DNA of 32,680 nucleotides from Candidatus Pelagibacter sp. Lineage in GTDB: Bacteria > Pseudomonadota > Alphaproteobacteria > Pelagibacterales > Pelagibacteraceae. The stretch lies in the NCBI GenBank assembly GCA_028222445.1, contig JAOISU010000005.1, positions 1 through 32,680 of the forward strand, read 5' to 3'. Numbering within the stretch: position 1 is the first letter of the stretch; each line of letters begins with the position of its first letter. A program made the position numbers and the translations under genes. The notes beneath the pieces were generated by a model, which saw only the letters and a list, made by a program, of their open reading frames with translations, ran no database searches and was not told where the DNA came from. Positions 8,544 to 17,383 of the stretch are shown piece by piece.

Positions 8544-9953
8544 TGCCTAAGAAAAAAAACTAAAAAGAAAAAAAGTAATGGAAGTGTTGGTGGAAAAGCT
8601 GATGTTCATGCCTACGAGGAAGGTAAAAGAAATAAAAGTTTATTAGGTCATAATGCTATTTTTACTCCTGAAGTAATTGACGATATTCACATAAAAGCTC
8701 AGTTAGGAAGATACAGAATGCGTGGAATGGCATTGATGAAGAAAATTCCAACATTTGATGATTTAGTTTTCTTACCTGGAACACTTACAAGATTTGTAAT
8801 TGAAGGTTACAGAGAAAAATGTGAAACAAAAACTGTAATTGGTCCAAGATGTGAAAACCCGATTGAACTTGATATACCTGTTTACATTACCGGTATGAGT
8901 TTTGGAGCACTTTCTTATGAAGCTAAAACTGCTTTAGCAAGAGGAGCTACTATGGCTGGTAGTGCTACTTGTTCTGGAGAAGGTGGAATGATACCTGATG
9001 AAAGAAGGTATTCTGAAAAATGGTATTACCAATGTATCCAATCAAGATATGGATTTAATCCACACCACGCTCAACTTGCAGATGGAATAGAGGTTTTCAT
9101 TGGTCAAGGTCAAAAAGTTGGAATGGGTGGACACTTAATGGGTCAAAAAGTAACTGATCAAGTAGCTGAGATGAGATCATTACCATCTGGTATTGACCAA
9201 AGATCACCTGCTCGACACCCTGACTGGCTAGGTCCAGATGATTTAGCTTTAAAGGTTGAGGAATTAAGACAACTTACAAAAAATAAAGTACCAATTCAAT
9301 TAAAGCTTGGTGCATCAAAAGTTTATGATGATGTGCGTATGGCTGCAAAATGTGATCCTGACTCTATTTATTTGGATGGAATGGAAGGTTCTACAGGAGC
9401 TGGCCCTCACATTGCTGCTGCAAATACTGGTATTCCAGGAATTGCTGCAATTAGAGAAGCTAGAAGAGCAATTGATGATGTCGGCAAAACTGGAAAAGTT
9501 ACTTTAATTTACGCTGGTGGTATAAGAGATGGTGCTGATATGGCAAAAGCTTTGGCATTAGGTGCTGACGCAATTGCAATTGGAACTGGATCTATGATCG
9601 CTTTAAATTGTAATAAAGATATCCCTGAAGCTAATTTTGAAAAAGAAATGGGTGTAAAAGCTGGTGAGTGTTATCACTGTCATACTGGTCGTTGTCCAGT
9701 TGGTGTTGCAACACAGGATCCTAAACTAAGAGCTAGATTAAATCCAGATGATGCTGCTTTAAGAGTTTATAACTATCTTCATTCTATGACGTTAGAAGCT
9801 CAACTTTTGGCAAGAGCGTGTGGTAAAACTAATATCCACTCTTTAGAGCCTGAGGATTTAGCTGCATTAACAATGGAAGCTTCTGCGCTAGCAAAAGTTC
9901 CGTTAACAGGAACCAACTTCACTGTTGGTATTGATAACTATCACAAAATATAG
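8543..9953 (+). CDS. mgsC: N-methylglutamate synthase subunit C, FMN/Fe-S glutamate synthase domain (GltB2-like), apparent frameshift near the 5' end
   Basis: This is the FMN catalytic subunit that would transfer the amine to 2-oxoglutarate. The ATG at 8543 has AGGAG upstream and overlaps the mgsB stop, but the frame hits TAA at 8561 after six codons. Removing one base of the A8 run at 8552-8559 joins it to an open frame through 9953, giving about 469 residues starting MPKKKTKKKKSNG. Without the shift the first ATG is at 8718, about 58 codons later and inside sequence that looks coding. Core motifs are GMEGSTGAGPH and YAGGIRDGADMAKALALGADA (FMN site) and CYHCHTGRCPVG with three cysteines for an iron-sulfur cluster. 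A homopolymer error, a real mutation or slippage could explain the shift; the body of the gene is intact. Confidence 0.82.
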
Positions 9954-9961
9954 AGGTAAAT

Positions 9962-10387
9962 ATGGCTAAGAAAAAAACGAAAACTAAAGCAAAAGTTAAA
10001 AGTGGAGTTAAAAAAGAAAAAAAACTAAAACTTGGTACTTTTAAAGAAACTGCTAGAGAAAAGTTAATTGGTCAACATATCGGTTACAGATATGATGTAA
10101 ACTTACTTCCAGATTATAAAAGAGTAACTCCATTTCTTAAAAAATATGTGGAAGCAATGGGATGGGATGATCTTAACTGGTTAGAAGACGTTCATATGGG
10201 TTATGAAGAAGGAAGACCAGCAGTATTTTGTAGAAATGCGAATGGTTGGGTTACAATTCCAAAATCGATTAAATTACCGAACAACCAACAAGATAGAGAT
10301 ATGATAGCAAGAGAGCTTTTAGTTAAATTTCAAATGTCTCCAAAACACCCTCTTGTTGATTTGAAAAAAGCTTACTTAAAATTTTGA
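9962..10387 (+). CDS. Conserved-looking protein of unknown function at the end of the methylamine operon
   Basis: I do not recognise this 141-residue protein. The first 25 residues are a lysine-rich tail (MAKKKTKTKAKVKSG then KKEKKLK), similar in style to the reconstructed MgsC N terminus. The rest is a soluble mixed domain with several aromatic and acidic positions (GYRYDVNLLPDYKR, MGWDDLNWLEDVHMGYEEGRP, FCRNANGWVTIP). There is no signal peptide or membrane segment and only one cysteine. It starts eight bases after mgsC with GAGG upstream, so it is probably made with MgsABC. A small accessory subunit or assembly factor for N-methylglutamate synthase is a reasonable guess from position alone. 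Confidence 0.7.
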   Translation: MAKKKTKTKAKVKSGVKKEKKLKLGTFKETAREKLIGQHIGYRYDVNLLPDYKRVTPFLKKYVEAMGWDDLNWLEDVHMGYEEGRPAVFCRNANGWVTIPKSIKLPNNQQDRDMIARELLVKFQMSPKHPLVDLKKAYLKF

Positions 10388-10416
10388 TAAGACAAAACCT
10401 ATTTCAAAGTGGGAAA

Positions 10417-10456
10417 AAGATAATACTCTAGACTGTTAGAGTGACAATTTTATCTT
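10417..10456. terminator. Nested stem-loop after the methylamine operon
   Basis: An outer 7-bp stem (AAGATAA at 10417-10423 with TTATCTT at 10450-10456) encloses an inner 6-bp stem (ACTCTA at 10425-10430 with TAGAGT at 10437-10442). It begins 30 bases after the last stop of the operon. No good T-run follows, so it may be an attenuating or mRNA-stabilising hairpin rather than a classical intrinsic terminator. Confidence 0.35.
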
Positions 10457-10536
10457 ATGAATTTTAAAAACATGATATAAGTATAATTAATACAATAATA
10501 AAATACTTACTAACAATAAAATTATAAATATATCCA

Positions 10537-11148
10537 TTGATTGAACAAACAATAATCTTTTCACAAATAGTTATAATAGATATTATTATGGCAGCTGATA
10601 ACGCAATCATAATTGGAATGATTGCTGCCAACTTTGCACCAAAGAATAGAAAACAAATAATAATGTATGGTGTTCTAGCTGCATTATTATTTAGAATTAT
10701 CTTTGCTTTTTCAGCTACTTATTTTTTTGCTTTTCCAATAATAAAGATCATCGGTGGTTTATTGCTTGTATGGGTAGTCCACGACCTAAAAAAAGATCTT
10801 TTTGAAAATAAGAAAATTAAATCTCCAACTACTAAAGCTAAAGAACCTTCTTATATTCAAAGTTTATATAAAGTTATTTTTGCAGATATAACTTTAAGTT
10901 TTGATAATGTTATAGCAGTTGTTGGTGCATCTAAAGGAAATGCTCCTTTAATGATATTTGGATTACTATTATCAGTTATTTTAATTGGCACAATGGCCTC
11001 TTATTTTGTTAAACATATTCAAAACCATAAATGGATTGGTTATATTGGTTTAATAGTAATTTTGATTGTTGCTATACAGCTAATAATAAGTGGATTAAAT
11101 GATTATGGTGTTTTATCAATCAATGAAACTTTTAAGAGATATTTCTAA
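10537..11148 (+). CDS. TerC family integral membrane protein (putative metal exporter)
   Basis: The 203-residue membrane protein has about six hydrophobic segments. Conserved TerC acidic sites lie in the membrane: AADNA (19-23) and ADITLSFDNVIAV (116-128). TerC relatives such as YceF and YkoY are linked to manganese efflux and metalation of exported proteins; which metal applies here cannot be seen. The only start that keeps the first membrane helix is TTG at 10537 (TTGATTGAACAA), since the first ATG codes for Met18, just before the key AADNA motif. It stands alone, 149 bp after the methylamine operon, and ends immediately against the stop of convergent panB with zero spacing. Confidence 0.82.
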   Translation: MIEQTIIFSQIVIIDIIMAADNAIIIGMIAANFAPKNRKQIIMYGVLAALLFRIIFAFSATYFFAFPIIKIIGGLLLVWVVHDLKKDLFENKKIKSPTTKAKEPSYIQSLYKVIFADITLSFDNVIAVVGASKGNAPLMIFGLLLSVILIGTMASYFVKHIQNHKWIGYIGLIVILIVAIQLIISGLNDYGVLSINETFKRYF

Positions 11149-11922
11149 TTAATAAGAATGCTTTTTAGCGGGAAACTTTTTTTGGGATACTTCCAGTTTA
11201 TATTTTAAAACTGCATTATTTATTTGTTTTTCCATATTTAAATATCTTTTAATAAATCTGGCTTTAATATTACTAAGTCCTATAAGATCATCAGTAACTA
11301 GAACTTGTCCATCACAATGTATTGATGCTCCAATACCAATTGTAGGAACTTTAATAGTTTTTGTAATTTCTTTTGCTAAAGAACTCTCGACACACTCTAA
11401 AACCATTGAAAATACCCCTGCTTCTTCTAAAAGCTTAGAATCTCTTAAAATAATTTTTCTTTCTGATGTTTCTTTTCCTTTAAATCTAAAATTTGTTGCA
11501 GATTGAGGAAGAACACCCAGGTGACCCATAACTGGAATTTTATTTTTAATCAAAATTTTAATTATTTGGATAATCTTTTTGCCACCTTCAAGTTTGACAG
11601 CATCACACTTGGTTTTAGAAATTATTTTTTTTGCATTAGTTAACGCTTCTTTGGGGTTACGGTAGGTGTTGTATGGCATGTCTACTACCATTAAACTTTT
11701 TTTAACACCTTGTCTTACGCTTTTAGAATGTTCAATGATCATATCTAATGTCACTTTTTTTGTAGAAGAAAAGTTGTAAAGGACTGATCCAAGGGAATCT
11801 CCAACCAAAATAAGATCGCAGTGTTTATCAATAATAGATGCAATATTTTTTGAATAAGCAGTAAGGCTTATAATCTTAGATTTATTTTTTTTTTTAATAA
11901 AATCTATAATTTTTTTATTCAT
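11149..11922 (-). CDS. panB: 3-methyl-2-oxobutanoate hydroxymethyltransferase (ketopantoate synthesis)
   Basis: PanB adds a hydroxymethyl group from methylene-tetrahydrofolate to ketoisovalerate in pantothenate and coenzyme A synthesis. The 257 residues carry the metal/substrate aspartates and glutamate at D42 (LVGDSLGS), D81 (VVDMPY) and E112 (KLEGGK), the block VMGHLGVLPQSA (131-142), the probable catalytic E176 (VLECVE) and GIGASIHCDGQVLVTDD. Length is near the usual 260-270. It lies 24 bases after guaA, last in the long leftward array, and its stop touches that of terC. No panC is seen in the window. As a user of C1-tetrahydrofolate it is compatible with the methyl-oxidation module, but that link is only metabolic. 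Confidence 0.92.
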   Translation of the reverse strand: MNKKIIDFIKKKNKSKIISLTAYSKNIASIIDKHCDLILVGDSLGSVLYNFSSTKKVTLDMIIEHSKSVRQGVKKSLMVVDMPYNTYRNPKEALTNAKKIISKTKCDAVKLEGGKKIIQIIKILIKNKIPVMGHLGVLPQSATNFRFKGKETSERKIILRDSKLLEEAGVFSMVLECVESSLAKEITKTIKVPTIGIGASIHCDGQVLVTDDLIGLSNIKARFIKRYLNMEKQINNAVLKYKLEVSQKKFPAKKHSY

Positions 11923-11946
11923 CTTTAAATATCTTATAATTAACTA

Positions 11947-13512
11947 TTACTCTAATTCAATAGTACTTGGTGGTTTTGATGTTACGTCATAAACCACTCT
12001 ATTTATGCCTCTAATATTATTAATGATTTGATTGGAGATTTCTTGCATAAAGCCTTTTGGAAAATCAAAAAAATCTGCAGTCATTCCATCTTCTGATGTA
12101 ATTGCTCTTAATAAACAAATATGTTCATAAGTTCGGTTATCTCCCATTACACCTACTGTTTTTACTGGCAATAAAGCGGCATAAGCTTGCCAAATTTTAT
12201 CATATAAACCGTAATCTTTTAAAGCCTTGATGAAATAATAATCTGCCTCTTTTAAAATGGTAATTTTTTCTCTAGTTATATTTCCTGGCATTCTTATTGC
12301 TAAACCAGGACCTGGAAATGGATGTCTAGATATTATATCTTTTGATAAATTTAGTTCTAGCCCAAGTTTTCTAACCTCATCTTTAAAAAGAAATTTCAAT
12401 GGTTCAACTAATTCTAATTTCATTCTTTTTGGCAATCCGCCTACGTTATGATGTGATTTTATTTTTGATGTCTGACTTCCTGTAACCGACCTACTTTCTA
12501 TTAAATCAGGGTAAAGAGTACCTTGAGCAAGAAACTTTACATTCTTTATTTTTTTTGCATATCTTTCAAATATTTTAATAAACAAATTTCCAATAATTTT
12601 TCTTTTTTTTTCAGGATCAGAAATGTTAGTTAATTTATTAATAAATTCTTTTTCTGCATTAACATAAACTAAATTTATTTTTAATTTTTTTTTAAATGTA
12701 TTGACTACTTGTTTTTCCTCATTTTTTCTTAAAAGACCATTATTAACAAATATACAAGTAAGGTTTTTTCCAATAGCTTTACTCAATAATTGAGCAACAA
12801 CACTACTGTCCACTCCACCTGATAGACCACAAATTACTTTATTGTTACCTACTTGTTTCTTTATGGCTCTGATTAATTCTAATTTTTGATCTTTTGAAGA
12901 CCAATTTTTTTTAATTTTACATATATAAAAAACAAAATTACGTAATAAGATTTTACCCTTAAAAGTATGGGTTACTTCGGGGTGAAATTGTACGCCATAA
13001 TAATTATCTTTAGTATTTTCAATTATTGCTAATTTTGAATTTTTTGAAGATGCAATAATTTTAAAATTTTTTGGCATTCTAGATACTTGATCTGCATGGC
13101 TCATCCATACATTGTTACTATTGTTTTTATTAAAAAAATTTTTTGTTAGTTTACTATTTGAAATCTTTTTAATAGTTGCTAGACCAAACTCTCTATGTTT
13201 AGATTTTTTAACACGTCCACCTAGTTCTTTGGACAGTATTTGATGTCCAAAACATATTCCTAAAACTGGTATTTTTAAGCTTAATATCTTTTTATCAAAT
13301 TTAAATTTATCATTTTGATATACATTAAGCGGACCCCCTGAGAGAATTATTCCACCAATGTTATTATTAATAATTTGATTTATTTTTATTTTTTTATGAC
13401 TAATGATTTCTGAAAAAACACCAAATTCTCTTACTCTTCTTGCAATAAGCTGTGTAAATTGAGACCCAAAATCTATTATTAGAATTTTGGTGAGCTTATT
13501 ATCAAGACTCAT
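11947..13512 (-). CDS. guaA: GMP synthase (glutamine-hydrolysing)
   Basis: GuaA converts XMP to GMP with ATP and glutamine. The 521-residue protein has the full three-part layout. The N-terminal class I amidotransferase has nucleophile Cys87 in GICFGHQ and His177/Glu179 in FHPEV. The ATP pyrophosphatase domain has the P-loop SGGVDSS (231-237). The C-terminal dimerisation and XMP domain ends in [10 protein letters not shown], a slight variant of the usual PPATIEWE. The start overlaps the upstream exported TPR-like gene by 11 bases, implying translational coupling with the guaB side of the operon. Confidence 0.95.
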   Translation of the reverse strand: MSLDNKLTKILIIDFGSQFTQLIARRVREFGVFSEIISHKKIKINQIINNNIGGIILSGGPLNVYQNDKFKFDKKILSLKIPVLGICFGHQILSKELGGRVKKSKHREFGLATIKKISNSKLTKNFFNKNNSNNVWMSHADQVSRMPKNFKIIASSKNSKLAIIENTKDNYYGVQFHPEVTHTFKGKILLRNFVFYICKIKKNWSSKDQKLELIRAIKKQVGNNKVICGLSGGVDSSVVAQLLSKAIGKNLTCIFVNNGLLRKNEEKQVVNTFKKKLKINLVYVNAEKEFINKLTNISDPEKKRKIIGNLFIKIFERYAKKIKNVKFLAQGTLYPDLIESRSVTGSQTSKIKSHHNVGGLPKRMKLELVEPLKFLFKDEVRKLGLELNLSKDIISRHPFPGPGLAIRMPGNITREKITILKEADYYFIKALKDYGLYDKIWQAYAALLPVKTVGVMGDNRTYEHICLLRAITSEDGMTADFFDFPKGFMQEISNQIINNIRGINRVVYDVTSKPPSTIELE

Positions 13513-13939
13513 TTTTTGGTTCCAAATCTTTTAAAGACTCTAAAATAATTTTTTCTTTACCACATAACTCAATGCAAATTTTAGAGAAACTTTGGGCCAA
13601 TTCTCTAACTTTTAAATAATTGCTTCTTTTAAGTTCCATTTCCATAAGCATATAATTTGCTTCTTCATTTTTAGGTTCTAGTAACAAAACTGTATCTATA
13701 TTCTTTTTTTCTTCTTTTTTATTTTCTTCAATATTAAAAATTTTTGCTAGATATAAATATGATTTTTCATCTTTAGGATTGAATACTATTCCTCTTTGAA
13801 ATAAAAACTTAGCCTCATCATAACTTTTTTCATCATATTTAATTTTTCCCTCTTCAAAAAAATTATCTTCCGCAAAAGATAAATTCGAAATATTTAAAAA
13901 TACAAAAATTATAAAGACTAGTTTGTTAAATTTAATCAT
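13502..13939 (-). CDS. Small exported TPR-like protein in the gua operon
   Basis: The 145-residue protein starts with a hydrophobic signal peptide (residues 1-23, ending NLSFA/ED). The mature part looks like two to three tetratricopeptide helices: [25 protein letters not shown], then [20 protein letters not shown], then [23 protein letters not shown]. Cys131 and Cys135 near the C terminus could form a disulfide. Its ATG shares one base with the guaB stop (TAATG) and its end overlaps guaA. TPR proteins bind other proteins, so no enzymatic role is implied. A periplasmic protein between two cytoplasmic purine enzymes has no obvious functional link; position may reflect only genome packing. Confidence 0.7.
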   Translation of the reverse strand: MIKFNKLVFIIFVFLNISNLSFAEDNFFEEGKIKYDEKSYDEAKFLFQRGIVFNPKDEKSYLYLAKIFNIEENKKEEKKNIDTVLLLEPKNEEANYMLMEMELKRSNYLKVRELAQSFSKICIELCGKEKIILESLKDLEPKNES

Positions 13940-15015
13940 TAGTATTTGCTGTCACTCTTTACTTCATCAACATTATGAACCATGCTTTCATAAAATCCAG
14001 CTTTTGTTATTTTTACAAAATTAGGTTTAGTTTTTAGATATAAAACTTTTTTTGCTCCCAAATAACCCATAGAAGATTTTAATCCTCCAATTAATTTATA
14101 AATTATATTTTTAACATCACCTTTATATTTAACAAAACCCTCTACGCCTTCTGGCACATATTTAGATGCATCTTTTTGTTTTTTTTGAAAATATCTATCA
14201 GCAGAACCTTTATTCATTGCTCCCACAGAACCCATTCCTCTAAAACTTTTAAATAATTTTCCATTTTTTTTTATTAGTTTTCCTGGTGTCTCTGTGCTTC
14301 CAGCAAATAGTGAGCCAATCATTACAGCATCAGCTCCTGCTGACAATGCTTTTGCAATATCACCAGAATATTTAATTCCACCATCAGAAATTATTTTTGT
14401 TTTATTATTTTTTATTCCTTGTTTAACTGCTAGTATTGCACTCAATTGAGGTACACCAATACCAGCTACCAATCTAGTAGTGCAAATTGAACCAGGTCCA
14501 ATGCCAACTTTAACTATGTCCACACCTAATTTTATTAAAAATTTTGCAGCCTCTGCTGTAGCAATATTTCCAGCACACAAAGTTGTTTTATTGGTTTTAA
14601 TTTTTTTAATAACTTTAATAATTTCAGCAACTTTTTTGCTGTGACCATGCGCTGTATCAACTACAATTAAATTAATTTGTTCTTTTAAAATCGCTTCAGC
14701 TCTTTTAAGTTCTAATGGTCCAGCTCCTACAGCAGCACCAACTAATAATCCCTGTTTTTTTACTTTTCTAATCTCATCGATTTGCTGTTTAATATTTAAA
14801 TTTCTATGAATTACACCAATCCCACCTGCTTTAGCTATCGCTATTGCCATTTTACTTTCTGTAACAGTATCCATTGCTGATGATAATAAAGGTATTTTTA
14901 ATGTTAAATTAGCTGATAATTTTGTGCTTGTGTCGACTTCTGAAGGTAAAACCTCTGAGTACTTGGGTGCCATTGTGACATCGTCAAAGGTGAGTGCTTC
15001 TTTAATAGGATCCAT
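13939..15015 (-). CDS. guaB: IMP dehydrogenase lacking the CBS (Bateman) domain
   Basis: GuaB oxidises IMP to XMP, the committed step toward GMP. The 358-residue barrel has the N-terminal LTFDDV block, SSAMDTVTE (45-53), the catalytic loop [10 protein letters not shown] with Cys178, [11 protein letters not shown] (209-219), and the flap with [10 protein letters not shown] followed by GSADRYF. Most bacterial enzymes are about 490 residues because two CBS domains are inserted after the first barrel strands. Here [10 protein letters not shown] (70-79) runs into [10 protein letters not shown] (91-100) with only a short linker, so the nucleotide-sensing insert is gone and not frameshifted. It sits 37 bp after rlmE and overlaps the next gene by one base. 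GMP reductase is an alternative, but guaA next door favours IMPDH. Confidence 0.9.
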   Translation of the reverse strand: MDPIKEALTFDDVTMAPKYSEVLPSEVDTSTKLSANLTLKIPLLSSAMDTVTESKMAIAIAKAGGIGVIHRNLNIKQQIDEIRKVKKQGLLVGAAVGAGPLELKRAEAILKEQINLIVVDTAHGHSKKVAEIIKVIKKIKTNKTTLCAGNIATAEAAKFLIKLGVDIVKVGIGPGSICTTRLVAGIGVPQLSAILAVKQGIKNNKTKIISDGGIKYSGDIAKALSAGADAVMIGSLFAGSTETPGKLIKKNGKLFKSFRGMGSVGAMNKGSADRYFQKKQKDASKYVPEGVEGFVKYKGDVKNIIYKLIGGLKSSMGYLGAKKVLYLKTKPNFVKITKAGFYESMVHNVDEVKSDSKY

Positions 15016-15052
15016 AATAATTTATATACGATTCCTTTTAAAAATAAAGTGA

Positions 15053-15664
15053 CTATCTTAAAGTTTTACAAATAATAAAGCTTTCCTTAGATTCTTTTCT
15101 GCTGGATTTTGGCTTAAATACCTTCACCTCTTTAAATATTTTTTTACCAAGTGCAACTATTTCATTAAATGATGACCCTAAAAAAATTTTAGAAACAAAT
15201 CGCCCTTCCTTAACTAGCATCTGTTTCGAAAAGTTCATTGCTTCCATGGCAAGTTCTCCTGTATAGATTGCATCAATATCTTTTATACCCGTAGTATTGA
15301 CCGCCATATCAGATACAACCACGTCTACTTTAGATTTAAATAGACTTTTGATCTTTTGTTGAGAATCTAAATCTGTGAAATCACCTTTTATTTGAATTAT
15401 ATTATCAATTTCCTCCATACTTTTTAAATCTATAGAAACTAATCTTCCACTTTTTACAGTTCTAGCTATATACTGAGACCAGCTGCCAGGTGAAGCGCCT
15501 AGATCAATTACAGATAAACCATTTTTGAATATCTTAAATTTTTCATCTATTTCAATTAATTTATATGCAGAACGAGCTCGATACCCATCCACATGGGACT
15601 GCCTAACATAAATATCTCTTTTTTGTTTATTAACCCAATTTTTTGATATTCTATTCTTTTTCAA
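15053..15664 (-). CDS. rlmE: 23S rRNA 2'-O-ribose methyltransferase (RlmE/FtsJ)
   Basis: RlmE methylates the ribose of U2552 of 23S rRNA using S-adenosylmethionine, late in large-subunit assembly. The 203-residue protein shows the SAM motif VIDLGASPGSWSQ (52-64) and the K-D-K-E tetrad at K35 (SAYKL), D119 (VSDMA), K159 (FVSKIF) and E194 (ESFI). Length matches the usual 200-210. The DMAPN motif of many relatives reads DMAVN here, a minor change. The gene starts directly after the glycosyltransferase stop with no spacer and is followed by guaB. Confidence 0.93.
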   Translation of the reverse strand: MKKNRISKNWVNKQKRDIYVRQSHVDGYRARSAYKLIEIDEKFKIFKNGLSVIDLGASPGSWSQYIARTVKSGRLVSIDLKSMEEIDNIIQIKGDFTDLDSQQKIKSLFKSKVDVVVSDMAVNTTGIKDIDAIYTGELAMEAMNFSKQMLVKEGRFVSKIFLGSSFNEIVALGKKIFKEVKVFKPKSSRKESKESFIICKTLR

Positions 15665-16576
15665 TTAATGACCAAATCTTAGACTTTTAGATAATATTTT
15701 TTGCTGGATAGTCTTAATATTAATTTTAACCTCTCTATGTAACCTCATATCTTTACCAGAGTCCCAAATTCCAGCAGCTAAGTGCATAATTCCTATCTTA
15801 TAATTTGGTAAATAAGGTTCAACGAATGTATTTTTAATTTCATCAAATTTTGGTAATAAATTACTAGCAATCCAATTGCAATTTAATGGTAAAAATTCAG
15901 TTTCTAAATCGTCTATATAAACTGACATATTGATAGCAAGACCTTCTGAGCCAAAGATATTTCCACTTTTTAATGTTTGTTCTAGATTTTTTTGCCAAGA
16001 AGCCCAGCCAAGTGAATTTTTTTCTAATGAAAAAACTCCAATATTTATATGAGGTGCAAAAGCTAATTTTCTAGCTTTATTAATTCCAATTTTTGATTTT
16101 ATTGCATGTTTAAAATTTTGAGATTTAATTATTGCTACTTTACCAAATAGCCAATTTACTTTTGACATTATTTTGTATCCTGGTCCTAATGTTTGAGTAA
16201 TTCCTAATTTGCCATTTTCACAAGCTTTAAAATATAATTCAACTGAATTCCAATCATTCACCCACGCGTCACAATCTATCCATAGAAATTTTTCATAGCT
16301 GGGAAAATATTTTGGTAGAAATGCTCGAGATACTTGACTCTTTAGCCACTCTTTTCCTTTTACTTTAAATGCTGGAACATCTATATCCCACTCTGCTGAT
16401 TTAATTTCATCAACCTTTTTAGATAATTCATTTTTTTGCTCTTCAGATAAACCAGCATCTAAAATACAAATTGCTGTATCTTTGCTTTTTTCAAAACTCT
16501 TAATAGAATCGACTAATTCATTAAGTAATTCAAAGTAATTTGAGTCAGCCAGAGATACAATTACATTTTTTTTCAT
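15665..16576 (-). CDS. GT8-like putative glycosyltransferase
   Basis: The 303-residue soluble protein looks like a retaining, GT-A-fold sugar transferase. It has an N-terminal strand (VIVSLADSNYFELL), a metal-binding DxD in LWIDCDAWV (D101, D103), a central HINIGVFSLEK block, and HLAAGIWDSGKD near the C terminus, similar to the H-x-x-G metal ligand region of family 8 enzymes. No signal peptide or membrane segment is seen. Acceptor and donor cannot be read from sequence. It is packed without spacing between pssA and rlmE, so it is co-transcribed with phospholipid synthesis genes. A lipid or envelope glycan acceptor is inference. Confidence 0.65.
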   Translation of the reverse strand: MKKNVIVSLADSNYFELLNELVDSIKSFEKSKDTAICILDAGLSEEQKNELSKKVDEIKSAEWDIDVPAFKVKGKEWLKSQVSRAFLPKYFPSYEKFLWIDCDAWVNDWNSVELYFKACENGKLGITQTLGPGYKIMSKVNWLFGKVAIIKSQNFKHAIKSKIGINKARKLAFAPHINIGVFSLEKNSLGWASWQKNLEQTLKSGNIFGSEGLAINMSVYIDDLETEFLPLNCNWIASNLLPKFDEIKNTFVEPYLPNYKIGIMHLAAGIWDSGKDMRLHREVKINIKTIQQKILSKSLRFGH

Positions 16577-17380
16577 TTAAAGTATGTCTTCAAGATCTTC
16601 GACTTCTTGGTTTTCACCACTTAAAATCTTTTGTTTATAGGTTTTTTTATAACTGAAATATCCAAATGGAAGTAAGGCTATATAAATCAAACCACAAATG
16701 ACTAAGACTTTAAATGTATATATAAATAAAAGACCAAAAAGTAACACAACACCAAATAATACAAAAATTGTCATTCGACGAGGTATTGAAATTTTTTTAA
16801 ATGCAAAAGTTGGTATTTTACTAATCAACAAAAATGAATTTACGATAAAGAATAATGGTACAAGAATATCATAATTAATATTAATTAAATTTATATCACT
16901 TAGACTAAATATTAAAGGCATAAGAATTAGAATTCCTCCAGCAGGAGACGGAACACCCTCAAAATAATTATCTTTCCATGAAGGTTCTGTATTTGAAGTT
17001 ACATTAAACCGCGCAAGTCTAAGAGCAACACAAACTACATAAATCATTGTAAGTAACCAGCCAAATTTACCAAAATTATTTAAAGACCAAAAATACATTA
17101 TAAAAGCTGGAGCAACACCAAAACTAATTAAATCAGCTAATGAATCTAATTCCTTTCCAACCAATGAAGTACCTTTTACCAATCTTGCAACTCTACCATC
17201 TAGTGCATCAAAAACTGCAGCAAAAATAATAGCAATAATAGATAATTCAAATTTATCATCTAATGCAAATTTAATAGAGCTAAGACCAATGCAAATATTG
17301 ATTAGGGTAAGTGTGTTAGGAAGAAGCATCCTTGCTTTTTTATCAGATACAATTTTAAAATTATTTTTAGGCTGTTCCAT
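16577..17380 (-). CDS. pssA: CDP-diacylglycerol-serine O-phosphatidyltransferase
   Basis: PssA makes phosphatidylserine from CDP-diacylglycerol and serine. The 267-residue membrane protein carries a complete CDP-alcohol phosphotransferase motif: D58, D61, G62, A65, R66, G75, D79 and D83 (FDALDGRVAR then GKELDSLAD). About seven hydrophobic segments follow, plus an acidic C-terminal tail. Three bases separate it from psd upstream, so the two consecutive steps to phosphatidylethanolamine are encoded together. The phosphatidylserine product is assigned from that pairing and from overall PssA type II resemblance. Confidence 0.9.
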   Translation of the reverse strand: MEQPKNNFKIVSDKKARMLLPNTLTLINICIGLSSIKFALDDKFELSIIAIIFAAVFDALDGRVARLVKGTSLVGKELDSLADLISFGVAPAFIMYFWSLNNFGKFGWLLTMIYVVCVALRLARFNVTSNTEPSWKDNYFEGVPSPAGGILILMPLIFSLSDINLININYDILVPLFFIVNSFLLISKIPTFAFKKISIPRRMTIFVLFGVVLLFGLLFIYTFKVLVICGLIYIALLPFGYFSYKKTYKQKILSGENQEVEDLEDIL

Positions 17381-17383
17381 AAG

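Noticed and set aside
8718..8720. ATG at 8718 as the true start of mgsC
   Set aside because: The preceding about 58 codons are open, read as plausible protein, and connect to a perfect coupled start at 8543 after one base change. A start at 8718 leaves an unexplained 174-bp gap.
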